Assembly: GCA_022774705.1 (NCBI GenBank)
Contig: JALFLM010000076.1
Location: 35,609 to 99,608 of the forward strand
Source: Lachnospiraceae bacterium
Lineage (GTDB): Bacteria > Bacillota > Clostridia > Lachnospirales > Lachnospiraceae
DNA length: 64,000 bases
Direction of reading: 5' to 3'
Shown: positions 26,625 to 35,436 of the stretch, piece by piece
Layout: each line of letters starts with the position of its first letter
How positions within the stretch are numbered: the first letter of the stretch is position 1
Translations under genes and position numbers: made by a program
Notes under the pieces: generated by a model
What the model was told of the DNA's origin: nothing
Seen by the model: the letters and a program-made list of their open reading frames with translations, nothing else
The model's database searches: none

Positions 26625-26781
26625 GATGTCCGGAGGTGCATATTGCATGTGGTATTCTGCGGCCGGCATATGTTATGTGAATTTACAGGTAAACGGAAGC
26701 AGTTTCGCAGAGAATGCGGAGCTGCTTCTTCAGTGGACGGATCCATCGGGTGCGTCTGCTGAAAAAAGATAGGATGGGATT

Positions 26782-28851
26782 ATGGAAGTGAAACAGACAG
26801 ATCATGTGGTTCTGGGCATCATGGCTCATGCGGATGCGGGGAAGACAACTCTGACGGAGGCGATTCTGTATGAAACAGGTGCCATCCGCAGCTTCGGACG
26901 TGTGGATCATAAAGACTGTTTTCTGGATAATGATGACATGGAGCGCAGCCGCGGGATTACTATTTTTTCCAAGCAGGCGCAGTTTGAACTGGAGGCTTAC
27001 AACGGGGCAGGTCAGGAGCGGAAAAGGTACTGCTGTACGCTGGTGGACACGCCCGGTCATGTGGATTTCACGCCGGAGATGGAACGTGCCATGAGCGTTA
27101 TGGACGCGGCAGTTCTGGTGGTGAGTGGAACAGATGGGGTTCAGGGACATACGGAGACCATCTGGAGGCTGCTGGCACGCTATCAGATTCCCGTCGTTCT
27201 GTTTCTGAACAAGATGGACCGGGATACTCTGGGACGCCATGAACTTCTAAAGCAGATGCGGGGAAGACTTTCGGAGCAGATCGTGGATTTTTCCGGAGCA
27301 GGTGCGTATGGAGAAGCCGTAAACAACAATAAAAATGAAAAAGACAGAGAAACTAGTGGAAACGATGAGATTCTGGAGGAAATCTCTCTGTGTGATGAAG
27401 AACTGATGGAGCATTTTCTGGAAGAGGATTACAGCCGGGAAGACTGGATTTCGGCTGTGAGGAAGCTGTTTGCAGAGCGAAAGATTTTCCCCTGCTTTAC
27501 GGGTTCTGCGCTGCAGAGACAGGGAGTCGGGGCACTTCTTGCGGGACTTTCCGGCCTGATGCCCGATTGCCGGTATCCGATGGAAGGGGCATTTTCCGGG
27601 CGTGTATATAAGATTCTGCATGATGCCCAGGGAGAACGTCTGACCTTTTTCAAAGTTACCGGCGGTTCGCTGAAGGTGAAGGATGTGGTTTCCTACGGGG
27701 AGCCTTTAAAGGAGGAGAAGATCAATCAGCTGCGGCTGTATCATGGGGGCAGATTTCAGACTGTATCGCAGGCTGTACCGGGGATGATCTGTGCGGCTTC
27801 GGGGCTGTCACAGACGCGTCCGGGGGACGGTCTTGGCGCTGACCGGACGGAGTGTGTGTATGATACGGAGCCTGTGCTGACGGCGGCGGCCATGGTGCCG
27901 GAGGACTGTGATGAGAAAAAGCTGCTGGGGCTTTTCCGGCTTCTGGAAGAAGAGGAGCCGGCGCTGAAGGTTTACCGGGATGATCAGCTGAAAGAGATCC
28001 AGGTACATATCATGGGGCCGATCCAGCTGGAGATTCTGAAGTATCAGTTTGAGACAAGATTCGGTCTGAAACAGGAGTTTGGCCCCTGCCGGATCCTGTA
28101 TAAAGAGACGATCAGCGGAAAGGTTGTGGGCAGCGGTCATTATGAACCTCTGCGCCATTATGCGGAGGCACATCTTCTTATGGAGCCTCTGCCGGCAGGC
28201 AGCGGAATCAGGACAGACAATGTCTGCAGCACCGATGTGCTGGATCTGAACTTTCAGCGTCTGATCCTGACCCATGTAACGGAACGGGAACACAGGGGCG
28301 TGCTCACCGGTGCACCTGTAACGGATGTGAAATTTACGCTTCTGACCGGACGTTCTCATCTGAAACATACAGAGGGCGGTGATTTCCGGGAAGCTGTTTA
28401 CCGTGCAGTCCGTCACGGACTGATGCAGGCCAGGGAGAAGGGAGAAGCCGTTCTGCTGGAGCCCTGGTATGAATTTACACTGACTGTGCCTTCAGGAGAT
28501 ATCGGCAGAGCCATGTCGGATATCCAGAAGAGAAATGGCCATTTTGAACCTTTTGAACTGGACGGAGAGATGGCGGTACTGAAAGGAGACGGACCGGCGG
28601 CATGCTTTATGGATTATCCCATGGAGATAGCAGCTTACACCGGGGGGCGGGGAAACATTCAGTTTATCATGTCGGGCTACCGTCCGTGCCACAACGCGGA
28701 GGAAGTGATAGAAGCCTCCGGCTACCGGCCGGAACAGGATCTGGCCAATCCCGCCGGCTCTGTATTCTGCTCCCATGGGGCAGGGTATGTGGTCCCCTGG
28801 CAGGAAGCAGCCGCAAAGATGCATTGTGATCTACCGGATACTTTAACTTGA
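26782..28851 (+). CDS. TetM-like translational GTPase (EF-G superfamily)
   Basis: A 689-residue GTPase of the EF-G/TetM group. G1 is AHADAGKTT (residues 15-23), a switch I-type RSRGITIFSKQ follows, G3 is DTPGHVDF near 90, and G4 is NKMD near 143. EF-G-like domains II-V follow, with ETRFGLKQEFGPCRILYKETI and the C-terminal TGGRGNIQFIMSGY. TetM and its relatives remove tetracycline from the ribosome. This protein has an unusual low-complexity insert around 185-200 (NNNKNEKDRE) and no regulatory leader peptide, so it is more likely one of the chromosomal TetM-like factors of unknown function than a drug-resistance gene. AGGATGGGATT precedes the ATG. Confidence 0.8.
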   Translation: MEVKQTDHVVLGIMAHADAGKTTLTEAILYETGAIRSFGRVDHKDCFLDNDDMERSRGITIFSKQAQFELEAYNGAGQERKRYCCTLVDTPGHVDFTPEMERAMSVMDAAVLVVSGTDGVQGHTETIWRLLARYQIPVVLFLNKMDRDTLGRHELLKQMRGRLSEQIVDFSGAGAYGEAVNNNKNEKDRETSGNDEILEEISLCDEELMEHFLEEDYSREDWISAVRKLFAERKIFPCFTGSALQRQGVGALLAGLSGLMPDCRYPMEGAFSGRVYKILHDAQGERLTFFKVTGGSLKVKDVVSYGEPLKEEKINQLRLYHGGRFQTVSQAVPGMICAASGLSQTRPGDGLGADRTECVYDTEPVLTAAAMVPEDCDEKKLLGLFRLLEEEEPALKVYRDDQLKEIQVHIMGPIQLEILKYQFETRFGLKQEFGPCRILYKETISGKVVGSGHYEPLRHYAEAHLLMEPLPAGSGIRTDNVCSTDVLDLNFQRLILTHVTEREHRGVLTGAPVTDVKFTLLTGRSHLKHTEGGDFREAVYRAVRHGLMQAREKGEAVLLEPWYEFTLTVPSGDIGRAMSDIQKRNGHFEPFELDGEMAVLKGDGPAACFMDYPMEIAAYTGGRGNIQFIMSGYRPCHNAEEVIEASGYRPEQDLANPAGSVFCSHGAGYVVPWQEAAAKMHCDLPDTLT

Positions 28852-28890
28852 TAAAGTGATATTGAATATTTGTCGTCTGCTGCTGACGGA

Positions 28891-28919
28891 TTGAAATTTT
28901 CACCTTTTTCTGATATGAT
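28891..28919 (+). promoter_or_regulatory. Sigma-A promoter of the M24 peptidase gene
   Basis: TTGAAA at 28891-28896 and TATGAT at 28914-28919 are 17 bp apart, 32 bp upstream of the start codon. Confidence 0.7.
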
Positions 28920-28951
28920 TCAGGTGATTCGATTACAGGGAGGCAGATAGT

Positions 28952-30025
28952 ATGAACGAAAGAAGAATCAATTCAGTGATGGAAGCAATGAAAGCACAGA
29001 ACCTGACCCAGATGCTGGTTACAGATTCCTATGCGATTGATTATCTCACCGGCGAGATGATTCAGCCGGGGGAGCGTTTTACGGCATTGCTTCTGAAGAC
29101 GGATGGTACCGTCCGCCTGTTTTTAAACCGGCTTTTTGCGGCTGAGAAGATTCCGCAGGAGCAGATTGTTTTTTATACGGATGAAGTCCGGGGAGCAGTT
29201 CTGGCTGCGGAGTATACTGATTCAGATAAGATGCTTGGCGTTGACAAAAAGATGGCTGCTGAGTTTCTGTTGGAGCTGCAGGAGCATCATGCAGGAAGTT
29301 CTTATATGAATGCATCGGTTCTGGTGGACTCTGTTCGTGCGAAAAAGGATGAGGAAGAACAGAAGTTGATGGAGATTGCTTCACAGATCAATGACCGCAG
29401 TATGCTGCAGATCAAACAGCTGGTAAAAGAAGGCGTTACAGAAAAAGAACTGTCGGATGAACTGCTTAAAATCTACCTGAAAGAGGGAGCAGAAGGCTTT
29501 TCCTTTGATGCAATCGTCAGCTTCGGTGAGCATGCGGCAGACCCCCATCATGAGCCGGATGACACTGTTGTAAAAGAGGGAGACTGTGTCCTGTTTGATA
29601 TCGGATGCAGAAAAGACGGATACTGTTCCGATATGACCAGAACATTTTTCTTTAAGAGTGCGGGAGAAAAACAGCGTGAAATTTATGAAATTGTCCGCAG
29701 AGCCAACGCAGCCGGTGAGGCAGCAATCCGCCCTGGTGCACGTTTCTGTGACATTGATGCTGCTGCCAGAAAGGTGATTGAAGATGCAGGGTACGGCCCG
29801 TATTTCACACACCGTCTGGGTCATTCCATCGGAAAGGAAGTTCATGAATACGGCGATGTGGGTATGGTTAATACGAACACGGTGGAAGAGGGTATGGTTT
29901 TCTCCTGTGAGCCCGGTATTTATCTGCCCGGTGAATTCGGCGTGCGTATCGAAGATCTGTGCATGGTAACAAAAGATGGAGTAAAAGTTCTGAACTCCGT
30001 ATCGAAGGAACTGGAGATTCTGTAG
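28952..30025 (+). CDS. M24 family Xaa-Pro aminopeptidase/dipeptidase
   Basis: A 357-residue two-domain metallopeptidase. A creatinase-type N-terminal domain (about 5-130) precedes the pita-bread catalytic domain. Metal ligands are visible: Asp in FDIGCRKDGYCSDMTRT (two Asp), His in HRLGHSIGKEVHE, Glu in SCEPGIYLP and Glu in VRIEDL. It probably releases N-terminal residues preceding proline in the cytoplasm. AGGGAGG lies 8 bases before ATG. The final codons CTGGAGATTCTG-TAG are the first unit of an 18-bp tandem repeat that continues past the stop. Confidence 0.92.
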   Translation: MNERRINSVMEAMKAQNLTQMLVTDSYAIDYLTGEMIQPGERFTALLLKTDGTVRLFLNRLFAAEKIPQEQIVFYTDEVRGAVLAAEYTDSDKMLGVDKKMAAEFLLELQEHHAGSSYMNASVLVDSVRAKKDEEEQKLMEIASQINDRSMLQIKQLVKEGVTEKELSDELLKIYLKEGAEGFSFDAIVSFGEHAADPHHEPDDTVVKEGDCVLFDIGCRKDGYCSDMTRTFFFKSAGEKQREIYEIVRRANAAGEAAIRPGARFCDIDAAARKVIEDAGYGPYFTHRLGHSIGKEVHEYGDVGMVNTNTVEEGMVFSCEPGIYLPGEFGVRIEDLCMVTKDGVKVLNSVSKELEIL

Positions 30026-30100
30026 AAACCGGAGATTCTGCAGAAATCGGAGACTCTGTAGAAACCGGAGATTCTGCAGAAACCGGAGACTCTGTATAAA
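30011..30100 (+). repeat. Five tandem copies of an 18-bp unit at the end of the peptidase gene
   Basis: Units start at 30011, 30029, 30047, 30065 and 30083. The first contains the last codons and stop of the M24 peptidase gene. Later units keep the reading frame (18 is a multiple of 3) and alternate between TAG and CAG at the stop position. The array ends directly before the terminator stem. Confidence 0.92.
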
Positions 30101-30141
30101 AAAAGCCTGAGGATATTGCGGTGGGATTCCTCAGGCTTTTT
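30101..30141. terminator. Bidirectional terminator
   Basis: AAAAGCCTGAGGA at 30101-30113 pairs with TCCTCAGGCTTTT at 30128-30140, flanked by A-rich and T-rich runs. It lies between the convergent M24 peptidase gene and fruA. Confidence 0.9.
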
Positions 30142-30263
30142 GTATGGCAGGAAATTGTATTTCCTGTTGTGTAAGGGAGACTTTAAGCGGTAAGCCTCCA
30201 TGCAATATGGAAATTTATCAGATCATCTGCAGAGCAGGTGATTGTCATATTATCAGATGCGGA

Positions 30264-32234
30264 TTATTCTTCCACAGGTTTCTTTAATGTTCCCAGAAGG
30301 AATGCACCCACGATGGTGCCGGCTACCAGGGCAATAACGTACATGAGCGCGTTGCCTACTACGGGGAATACGAAGATACCACCGTGAGGAGCCATCAGTG
30401 TACATCCGAATGCCATGGATAAACCACCTGCCAGTGCCGAACCGATAATACAGGAGGGCAGTACATGCAGAGGGTCGGATGCGGCAAAAGGAATAGCGCC
30501 TTCTGTGATGAAGGACAGACCCATAATGAAGTTGGTAGGTCCTGATTTACGTTCCTGTTCAGTGAATTTGTTCTTAAACAGGAGGGTTGCCAGTGCGATT
30601 GCACAGGGAGGAACCATACCGCCGATCATAACGGCTGCCATGATATTGTAGTTGCCTGCAGCGATGGAAGCAGTACCGAATACGTAAGCTGCCTTATTGA
30701 AGGGGCCGCCCATATCGATGGACATCATGCCGCCGAGAATCATGCCCAGCAGGATTGCGTTGGCGCCGGTCAGGCTGCCCAGACCGTTATTCAGAGCAGT
30801 ATTCAGGATACCAACAACGGGTTCGATGATGAAATTCATGCCCAGACCCATCAGCAGTACACCGAATACGGGGTAGAGCAGCACGGGTTTGATGCCGTCC
30901 AGAGAAGCAGGAAGCTTGTCGAATACTTTCTTTAACAGATTTACCAGATAACCTGCGATGAAACCTGCAGCCAGAGCACCAAGGAAACCGGAAGTACCGC
31001 CTGCAGCGATGGAACCGCCTACGAAACCGACAGCAAGACCGGGACGGTCAGCAATACTCATGGCAATAAAACCGGCAAGAATCGGGAGCATAAAGCTGAA
31101 TGCCGTACCGCCGATGCCTTTGAACATGGCAGCAACCGGATTAATTGTACCGAAGTCGGCTTTGGAGAATTCAGCACCGATCTTTGCAGCTTCGTCCGCA
31201 TTGGCGGGAAGGCTTGCCAGATCAACACAGAAGCCGTCGATCAGGAAAGCAATGGCGATCAGGATACCGCCGCCTACAACAAAAGGAAGCATGTGGGATA
31301 CACCGTTCATCAGGTGTTTGTAAATTGTATGTCCCGCACCGCCTTTGGAAGGCGCAGAGGAACTCTTTTTCGCACCTGCAGCTGCTTTGTAAACAGGAGC
31401 ATCGCCGTTCATGATGCTTCCAATCAGCTGTTCTGCTTTGTTGATACCGTCGGATACCTGGCATTCGATCAGCTTCTTGCCGTCAAAACGATCCATGGGA
31501 ACATTGGTGTCGGCAGCAACGATAATACCGTCAGCAGCTTCGATTTCTTCATCGGTCAGCACATTTTTCGCACCGCCTGAACCTCTTGTTTCTACTTTTA
31601 CAAGGCAGCCCATCTTCTTTGCTGCTTTTTCAAGACTTTCTGCGGCCATGTAGGTATGTGCGATGCCGGTAGGGCATGCGGTAACAGCCAGAACGAGAAC
31701 CTGTTTTGCACTGGCCTTGTCGGCAGCCAGATTGGTTGTTTTAGCAGCTTCTTCTTTTGCTGCATCGGCAGCATCTTTCTCTGTTTCTGCATCATCAATG
31801 ATCTTCAGGAATTCATCGACAGTTTTTGCTTTTCTTAAAGAAGCGGTAAAGTCGTCATCCATCAGCATGGTGGACAGTTTGCTCAGAATATCAATGTGCA
31901 CACTGCCGGCGCCTTCCGGTGCGGCGATCAGAAAGATCAGGTTGACGGGTTCGTCATCCAGTGCTTCGTATTCAACACCTGCGGGCAGTACCATGGCAGC
32001 CAGGCCGGGTTTGCTGACACCGCTGCAGCGGCCGTGAGGGATGGCAATTCCATCACCTACGCCTGTAGTTCCTTCTTCTTCTCTTGCAAAAACAGCCTTC
32101 AGATAGATGTCTCTGTCAGAAACCTTACCGCTGGCAGCCATCAGATCAACCATCTGATTCAGGACGTCGGCTTTGTCTTTGGCAGAACCGTTGAGGCATA
32201 CGCTTTCCGCAGCCAGTAAATCAGTAATTCTCAT
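30264..32234 (-). CDS. fruA: PTS fructose transporter subunit IIABC
   Basis: A 656-residue fused fructose permease that takes up fructose and phosphorylates it at C1 using PEP. Domain order is IIA (residues 1-150, phospho-His67 in AIPHG), a charged linker, IIB (about 178-275, active Cys187 in TACPTGIAHTYMAAE), and a membrane IIC (about 300-650) with many Gly-rich helices such as GGTSGFLGALAAGFIAGY. ATG 32234 follows AAAGGAG. The ribosome-site region is tandemly duplicated (GGAGACTAC twice, 32239-32264). It lies 76 bp after fruK in the same direction; both oppose the DeoR-type regulator. Confidence 0.95.
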   Translation of the reverse strand: MRITDLLAAESVCLNGSAKDKADVLNQMVDLMAASGKVSDRDIYLKAVFAREEEGTTGVGDGIAIPHGRCSGVSKPGLAAMVLPAGVEYEALDDEPVNLIFLIAAPEGAGSVHIDILSKLSTMLMDDDFTASLRKAKTVDEFLKIIDDAETEKDAADAAKEEAAKTTNLAADKASAKQVLVLAVTACPTGIAHTYMAAESLEKAAKKMGCLVKVETRGSGGAKNVLTDEEIEAADGIIVAADTNVPMDRFDGKKLIECQVSDGINKAEQLIGSIMNGDAPVYKAAAGAKKSSSAPSKGGAGHTIYKHLMNGVSHMLPFVVGGGILIAIAFLIDGFCVDLASLPANADEAAKIGAEFSKADFGTINPVAAMFKGIGGTAFSFMLPILAGFIAMSIADRPGLAVGFVGGSIAAGGTSGFLGALAAGFIAGYLVNLLKKVFDKLPASLDGIKPVLLYPVFGVLLMGLGMNFIIEPVVGILNTALNNGLGSLTGANAILLGMILGGMMSIDMGGPFNKAAYVFGTASIAAGNYNIMAAVMIGGMVPPCAIALATLLFKNKFTEQERKSGPTNFIMGLSFITEGAIPFAASDPLHVLPSCIIGSALAGGLSMAFGCTLMAPHGGIFVFPVVGNALMYVIALVAGTIVGAFLLGTLKKPVEE

Positions 32235-32310
32235 AGTTGTAGTCTCCTTTTTTGTAGTCTCCTTTAATAAAATGATAACTGTTCAGAGTCAGAAACTGAA
32301 CGGTTAGAAG

Positions 32311-33219
32311 TTAAAATGTTAACGTGTTCAAAATTGCTTCCACTTCCGGCTTTGTGGCCAGATTTTCGGAAAATGCACTGGCACTTCCGCAGGAGATACC
32401 TGTTTTAAAGGCAGTTTTGTAATCACCGGAAGTCAGATATCCGTACAGGAAACCGGCTACCATGGAATCCCCGGCGCCAACCGAGTTGACAACCTTTCCT
32501 TTGGGAGCTTCGCTTCTGTATACGGAACCGTCTTCCGAAACCAGAACAGCGCCGTCTCCGGCCATGGAAACCAGAACATTGCGTGCCCCTTTTTCCTGCA
32601 GTTTTTTCGCATAGGTGATTACATCATCTTTTTCTTTCAGTGTAACCTGGAAAATCTCACCCAGTTCATGGTTGTTGGGTTTGATCAGGAAAGGATGATA
32701 AGGGAGCACATTGACCAGCAGATCCTTTGTGGCATCCACAGCGACCATGACACCTCTGCCTTCCAGATATTTCATGATATCCATATACATGGTTTCAGGC
32801 ATGGAGGAGGGGATGCTTCCTGCAAGAACGAGAACGTCTCCTTCCTTCAGCGTATCCAGCTTCTCATACAGAGCACGGATTGCTTCTTCATCAATCACCG
32901 GTCCCATACCGTTGATTTCGCTTTCTTCGTTGGAACGCAGCTTGACGTTGATACGGGAGAGACCTTTGGTAATGGGAATCAATTCCTCTTTGCAGCCCAT
33001 TTCGGTAACCCGGCGCTGAATCTCTTTACCGGTGAATCCGGCAGTAAAACCGAGAACCGTACTGTCCATACCCAGGTTTTTCAGGACAATGGAAACGTTG
33101 ATCCCTTTTCCGCCGGGAAACATGATTTCTTCGCAGGTACGGTTTACTATGCCCGGTTTGAAATCCCGGACGGTCACGATATAATCCAGCGAAGGATTGA
33201 AAGTTACAGTGTAGATCAT
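32311..33219 (-). CDS. fruK: 1-phosphofructokinase
   Basis: A 302-residue PfkB-family kinase that converts fructose 1-phosphate to fructose 1,6-bisphosphate after PTS uptake. The N-terminus MIYTVTFNPSLDYIV is diagnostic of FruK. FPGGKGINVSIVLKNLG is the substrate motif, and GAGDSMVAGFLYG near the C-terminus has the catalytic Asp and anion hole. ATG 33219 follows AAAGGAG by 9 bases; a longer frame starting 27 bases upstream is less likely. First gene of the fruK-fruA unit. Confidence 0.94.
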   Translation of the reverse strand: MIYTVTFNPSLDYIVTVRDFKPGIVNRTCEEIMFPGGKGINVSIVLKNLGMDSTVLGFTAGFTGKEIQRRVTEMGCKEELIPITKGLSRINVKLRSNEESEINGMGPVIDEEAIRALYEKLDTLKEGDVLVLAGSIPSSMPETMYMDIMKYLEGRGVMVAVDATKDLLVNVLPYHPFLIKPNNHELGEIFQVTLKEKDDVITYAKKLQEKGARNVLVSMAGDGAVLVSEDGSVYRSEAPKGKVVNSVGAGDSMVAGFLYGYLTSGDYKTAFKTGISCGSASAFSENLATKPEVEAILNTLTF

Positions 33220-33300
33220 CAGAATGACTCCTTTCTGCATTTCCATCAGCAGTTTTATCGATATGATGGAATGTGACTGCGTCTGATTAAATATAAATCA

Positions 33301-33329
33301 ATGATACCATCATAAGCAGTCAATGCCAA
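33301..33329 (-). promoter_or_regulatory. Candidate promoter of fruK-fruA
   Basis: On the minus strand TTGGCA (complement of 33324-33329) and TATCAT (complement of 33301-33306) are 17 bp apart, about 80 bp before fruK. No clear operator palindrome for the regulator was found around it. Confidence 0.6.
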
Positions 33330-33498
33330 TCAAAATCAGCCATATAAATGCACAGGATTTTTTGAATAAAATTGAAAAGAACTTGGTTAATCTGCTGACA
33401 TGGGTGAAACAATGTGCAGATATGGTTCATAATGTCTGTGACAAAGCGCTGGTACTGTAAAATTTATCCCAAAATACTCAGATGTGATGAAATACGTT

Positions 33499-33527
33499 TT
33501 GACAAACATGCAGAGGTCTTTTATAAT
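33499..33527 (+). promoter_or_regulatory. Perfect consensus promoter of the DeoR-type regulator
   Basis: TTGACA at 33499-33504 and TATAAT at 33522-33527 are 17 bp apart, giving full consensus. The leader to the regulator is about 110 nt. The rest of the 420-bp divergent region is AT-rich without another gene. Confidence 0.85.
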
Positions 33528-33642
33528 AAAATAATCACAAACGGTCAATGAAAAAGTATCAAAATATGATGAGAACTGTTCAGAGGCGGTCTCTGAGTAG
33601 TTGAAAGCGAAGATGCATGCATCGGATTCTGGAGGATAGGGA

Positions 33643-34383
33643 ATGTTAACAGAGGAACGGAAAAGTCAGATATTGAAACTGGTGGAACAGAACGGCGGCG
33701 TATCGGTTCAGGAGCTGATGGTGCTTCTGAATGCTTCCGAATCAACGATCCGGAGGGATCTCAATGATCTGGATAAAAGGGAGCTGCTGATTAAAGTACA
33801 CGGGGGAGCCGTATCGGTTTCAAAAAATATTACAGCGGATTCTTCCGTATCATCAAGAACAGATCTGAATCGGGAAAAGAAGAAGAGGATCGGGCGGTAT
33901 GCGGCTTCTCTGATTGAGGATGGCGATCTGATCTATCTGGATGCGGGAACGACCACCGGATTTATCATTGATTATCTTTCCTGTAAAAATACAGTATTTG
34001 TTACAAATGCAATTATGCATGCCAGAAAACTCTGCAGTCTGGGGTATCAGGTGTATATGCCCGGCGGCATGCTGAAGGAACAGACGGAAGCGCTTACCGG
34101 AACACAGACCTGTGAATATCTGGCAAGATTCCATTTTACAAAAGGATTTTTCGGGACGAACGGAATCACGGTAAAGGAAGGTTTTACAACTCCCGATATA
34201 CAGGAAGGGACGGTAAAGGAAACAGCCGTGAAACATACAGGGCAGTGTTTTGTTGTCTGCGACAGCTCCAAATTTGACCGGGTTTCATCGGTAACCTTTG
34301 CTGATTTTTCACGGGCATCCATTATCACGGATGAAACGGTACCCGCAGTATATCGAAAATATGACAACCTGATTATTGTATGA
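33643..34383 (+). CDS. fruR: DeoR family transcriptional regulator of fructose genes
   Basis: A 246-residue DeoR-family repressor. The N-terminal winged helix is LTEERKSQILKLVEQNGGVSVQELM with ASESTIRRDLNDLDKRELLIKVHGGA. The C-terminal sugar-phosphate sensor has LDAGTTTGFI and FFGTNGIT, and ends with the SSKFDRVS and ITDE motifs. Being divergent from fruK-fruA, it most likely represses them until fructose 1-phosphate accumulates. GGAGGATAGGGA precedes ATG. Confidence 0.9.
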   Translation: MLTEERKSQILKLVEQNGGVSVQELMVLLNASESTIRRDLNDLDKRELLIKVHGGAVSVSKNITADSSVSSRTDLNREKKKRIGRYAASLIEDGDLIYLDAGTTTGFIIDYLSCKNTVFVTNAIMHARKLCSLGYQVYMPGGMLKEQTEALTGTQTCEYLARFHFTKGFFGTNGITVKEGFTTPDIQEGTVKETAVKHTGQCFVVCDSSKFDRVSSVTFADFSRASIITDETVPAVYRKYDNLIIV

Positions 34384-34391
34384 AAATTTTT

Positions 34392-34438
34392 CCTCCTGCA
34401 TATGATTAAAAAGCAAATCGGTGCAGGGGGATTATTTT
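34392..34438 (+). promoter_or_regulatory. Hairpin holding the ribosome site of the amidase gene
   Basis: CCTCCTGCA at 34392-34400 pairs with TGCAGGGGG at 34422-34430 (9 bp, one G-T pair), followed by ATTATTTT. It could end fruR transcription. Its 3' arm contains the GGGGG that serves as ribosome site for the TTG start at 34437, so read-through message would have that site masked. Confidence 0.55.
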
Positions 34439-35393
34439 GTCTGAGTGGAAAGAATCTGACAGCAAAGAAAATATGATCAGGCGAAGTTTCTGTGAACTGG
34501 TGCTGGGAGCTCTTATGCTGATTCTGGTGGCGGCAATCAATCTGCGGACTGATGAGCGGCCGCTGCTGTTTCAGTCTGCCTGGTCGGAAGCGGATGGAGC
34601 GCAGAGCGGGGGAAGCAGTCCGGCGGCATCGGATGGGGTGCAGAGCAGTGACAGCAGCCTGACGGCGGCAGATGGAGAAAAGGGGCAGACATACTGTGTA
34701 GTTCTCGATGCCGGCCACGGTGCGGCGGATCCCGGGAAGATCGGCTGTAATGATGCAAAAGAGAAGGATATTAACCTGGCAATCGTGCTGAAGCTGAAAC
34801 AGTATCTGGAAAGGGAAAAGATAAAGGTGGTGCTTACACGGGAAAACGATGAACCTCTGTATGAGGATTCGGCCGTTAATAAAAAAATGTCGGACATGAA
34901 TGCACGTGTTTCCATGATAGAAAGCGCGAAGCCGGATCTGGTGGTCAGTATACACCAGAACAGCTATCACGAAAGCTCCGTATGCGGACCACAGGTATTT
35001 TACTATAAAGCTTCTGAAAAAGGAAAACTGGCTGCACAATGTCTGCAGGCTTCCTTTGACGGTCTGGAAGAAATTGTCAACCGCAGGTCCGCCAAAGCAA
35101 ATGACAATTATTATCTGCTGCTTCATACATCTGCCCCCATGGTGATTGCGGAATGCGGTTTTCTGAGTAATCCGGAAGAAGCAGAGCTGCTGATTCAGGA
35201 TGCCTATCAGGAAAAACTGGCACAGGTGCTGTGTCAGGGGATTCTGGAGTATCTGAAGCAGAGCGGGGCGGGGCAGAGTCAGGAAACGCAGCCGCCGGTT
35301 TCGAAAATGCATCGTGAGAACAGCCGAATTGCCTGCATGAACAGAAGAAACAGCAGAATCACTTCTTGTAAAAAGGTGCGGAAAACGGTATAA
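34437..35393 (+). CDS. N-acetylmuramoyl-L-alanine amidase (Amidase_3, CwlD-like)
   Basis: A 318-residue membrane-anchored zinc amidase that cleaves the bond between MurNAc and the stem peptide. One hydrophobic segment lies at about 20-36, then a Ser/Gly/Ala-rich linker. The catalytic domain has the zinc ligands His in LDAGHG, Glu in KEKDINL and His in VSIHQNSYHES, plus the catalytic Glu in IAECGFLSNPEEA. This is the CwlD type used in spore cortex or cell separation. The likely start is TTG 34437, six bases after GGGGG; ATG 34473 is an alternative with a poor ribosome site. Confidence 0.9.
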   Translation: MSEWKESDSKENMIRRSFCELVLGALMLILVAAINLRTDERPLLFQSAWSEADGAQSGGSSPAASDGVQSSDSSLTAADGEKGQTYCVVLDAGHGAADPGKIGCNDAKEKDINLAIVLKLKQYLEREKIKVVLTRENDEPLYEDSAVNKKMSDMNARVSMIESAKPDLVVSIHQNSYHESSVCGPQVFYYKASEKGKLAAQCLQASFDGLEEIVNRRSAKANDNYYLLLHTSAPMVIAECGFLSNPEEAELLIQDAYQEKLAQVLCQGILEYLKQSGAGQSQETQPPVSKMHRENSRIACMNRRNSRITSCKKVRKTV

Positions 35394-35394
35394 T
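35366..35394 (+). promoter_or_regulatory. Candidate promoter inside the amidase 3' end
   Basis: TTGTAA at 35366-35371 and a perfect TATAAT at 35389-35394 are 17 bp apart. The -10 overlaps the last codons and stop of the amidase gene, so the downstream permease can be transcribed independently. Confidence 0.65.
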
Positions 35395-35436
35395 TATTCA
35401 GATATTTTGAATTTTACAAAAGAGAGGATTGGACTT

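Noticed and set aside
26782..28851. Acquired tetracycline resistance gene
   Set aside because: Family resemblance to TetM is real, but there is no mobile context or leader and the sequence looks divergent, so resistance cannot be claimed.
30011..30100. Possible CRISPR-like repeat array
   Set aside because: Units are contiguous 18-mers without spacers and begin inside a coding sequence; the 15-bp array at 40033 is likewise spacerless.
33601..33618. Catabolite-repression (cre) site TTGAAAGCGAAGATGCAT before the fruR start
   Set aside because: The left half fits, but the right half lacks the conserved CA positions; too weak to report as a site.
34047..35312. 421-codon minus-strand frame over fruR and the amidase
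   Set aside because: Spans two convincing + strand genes and has no domain character.
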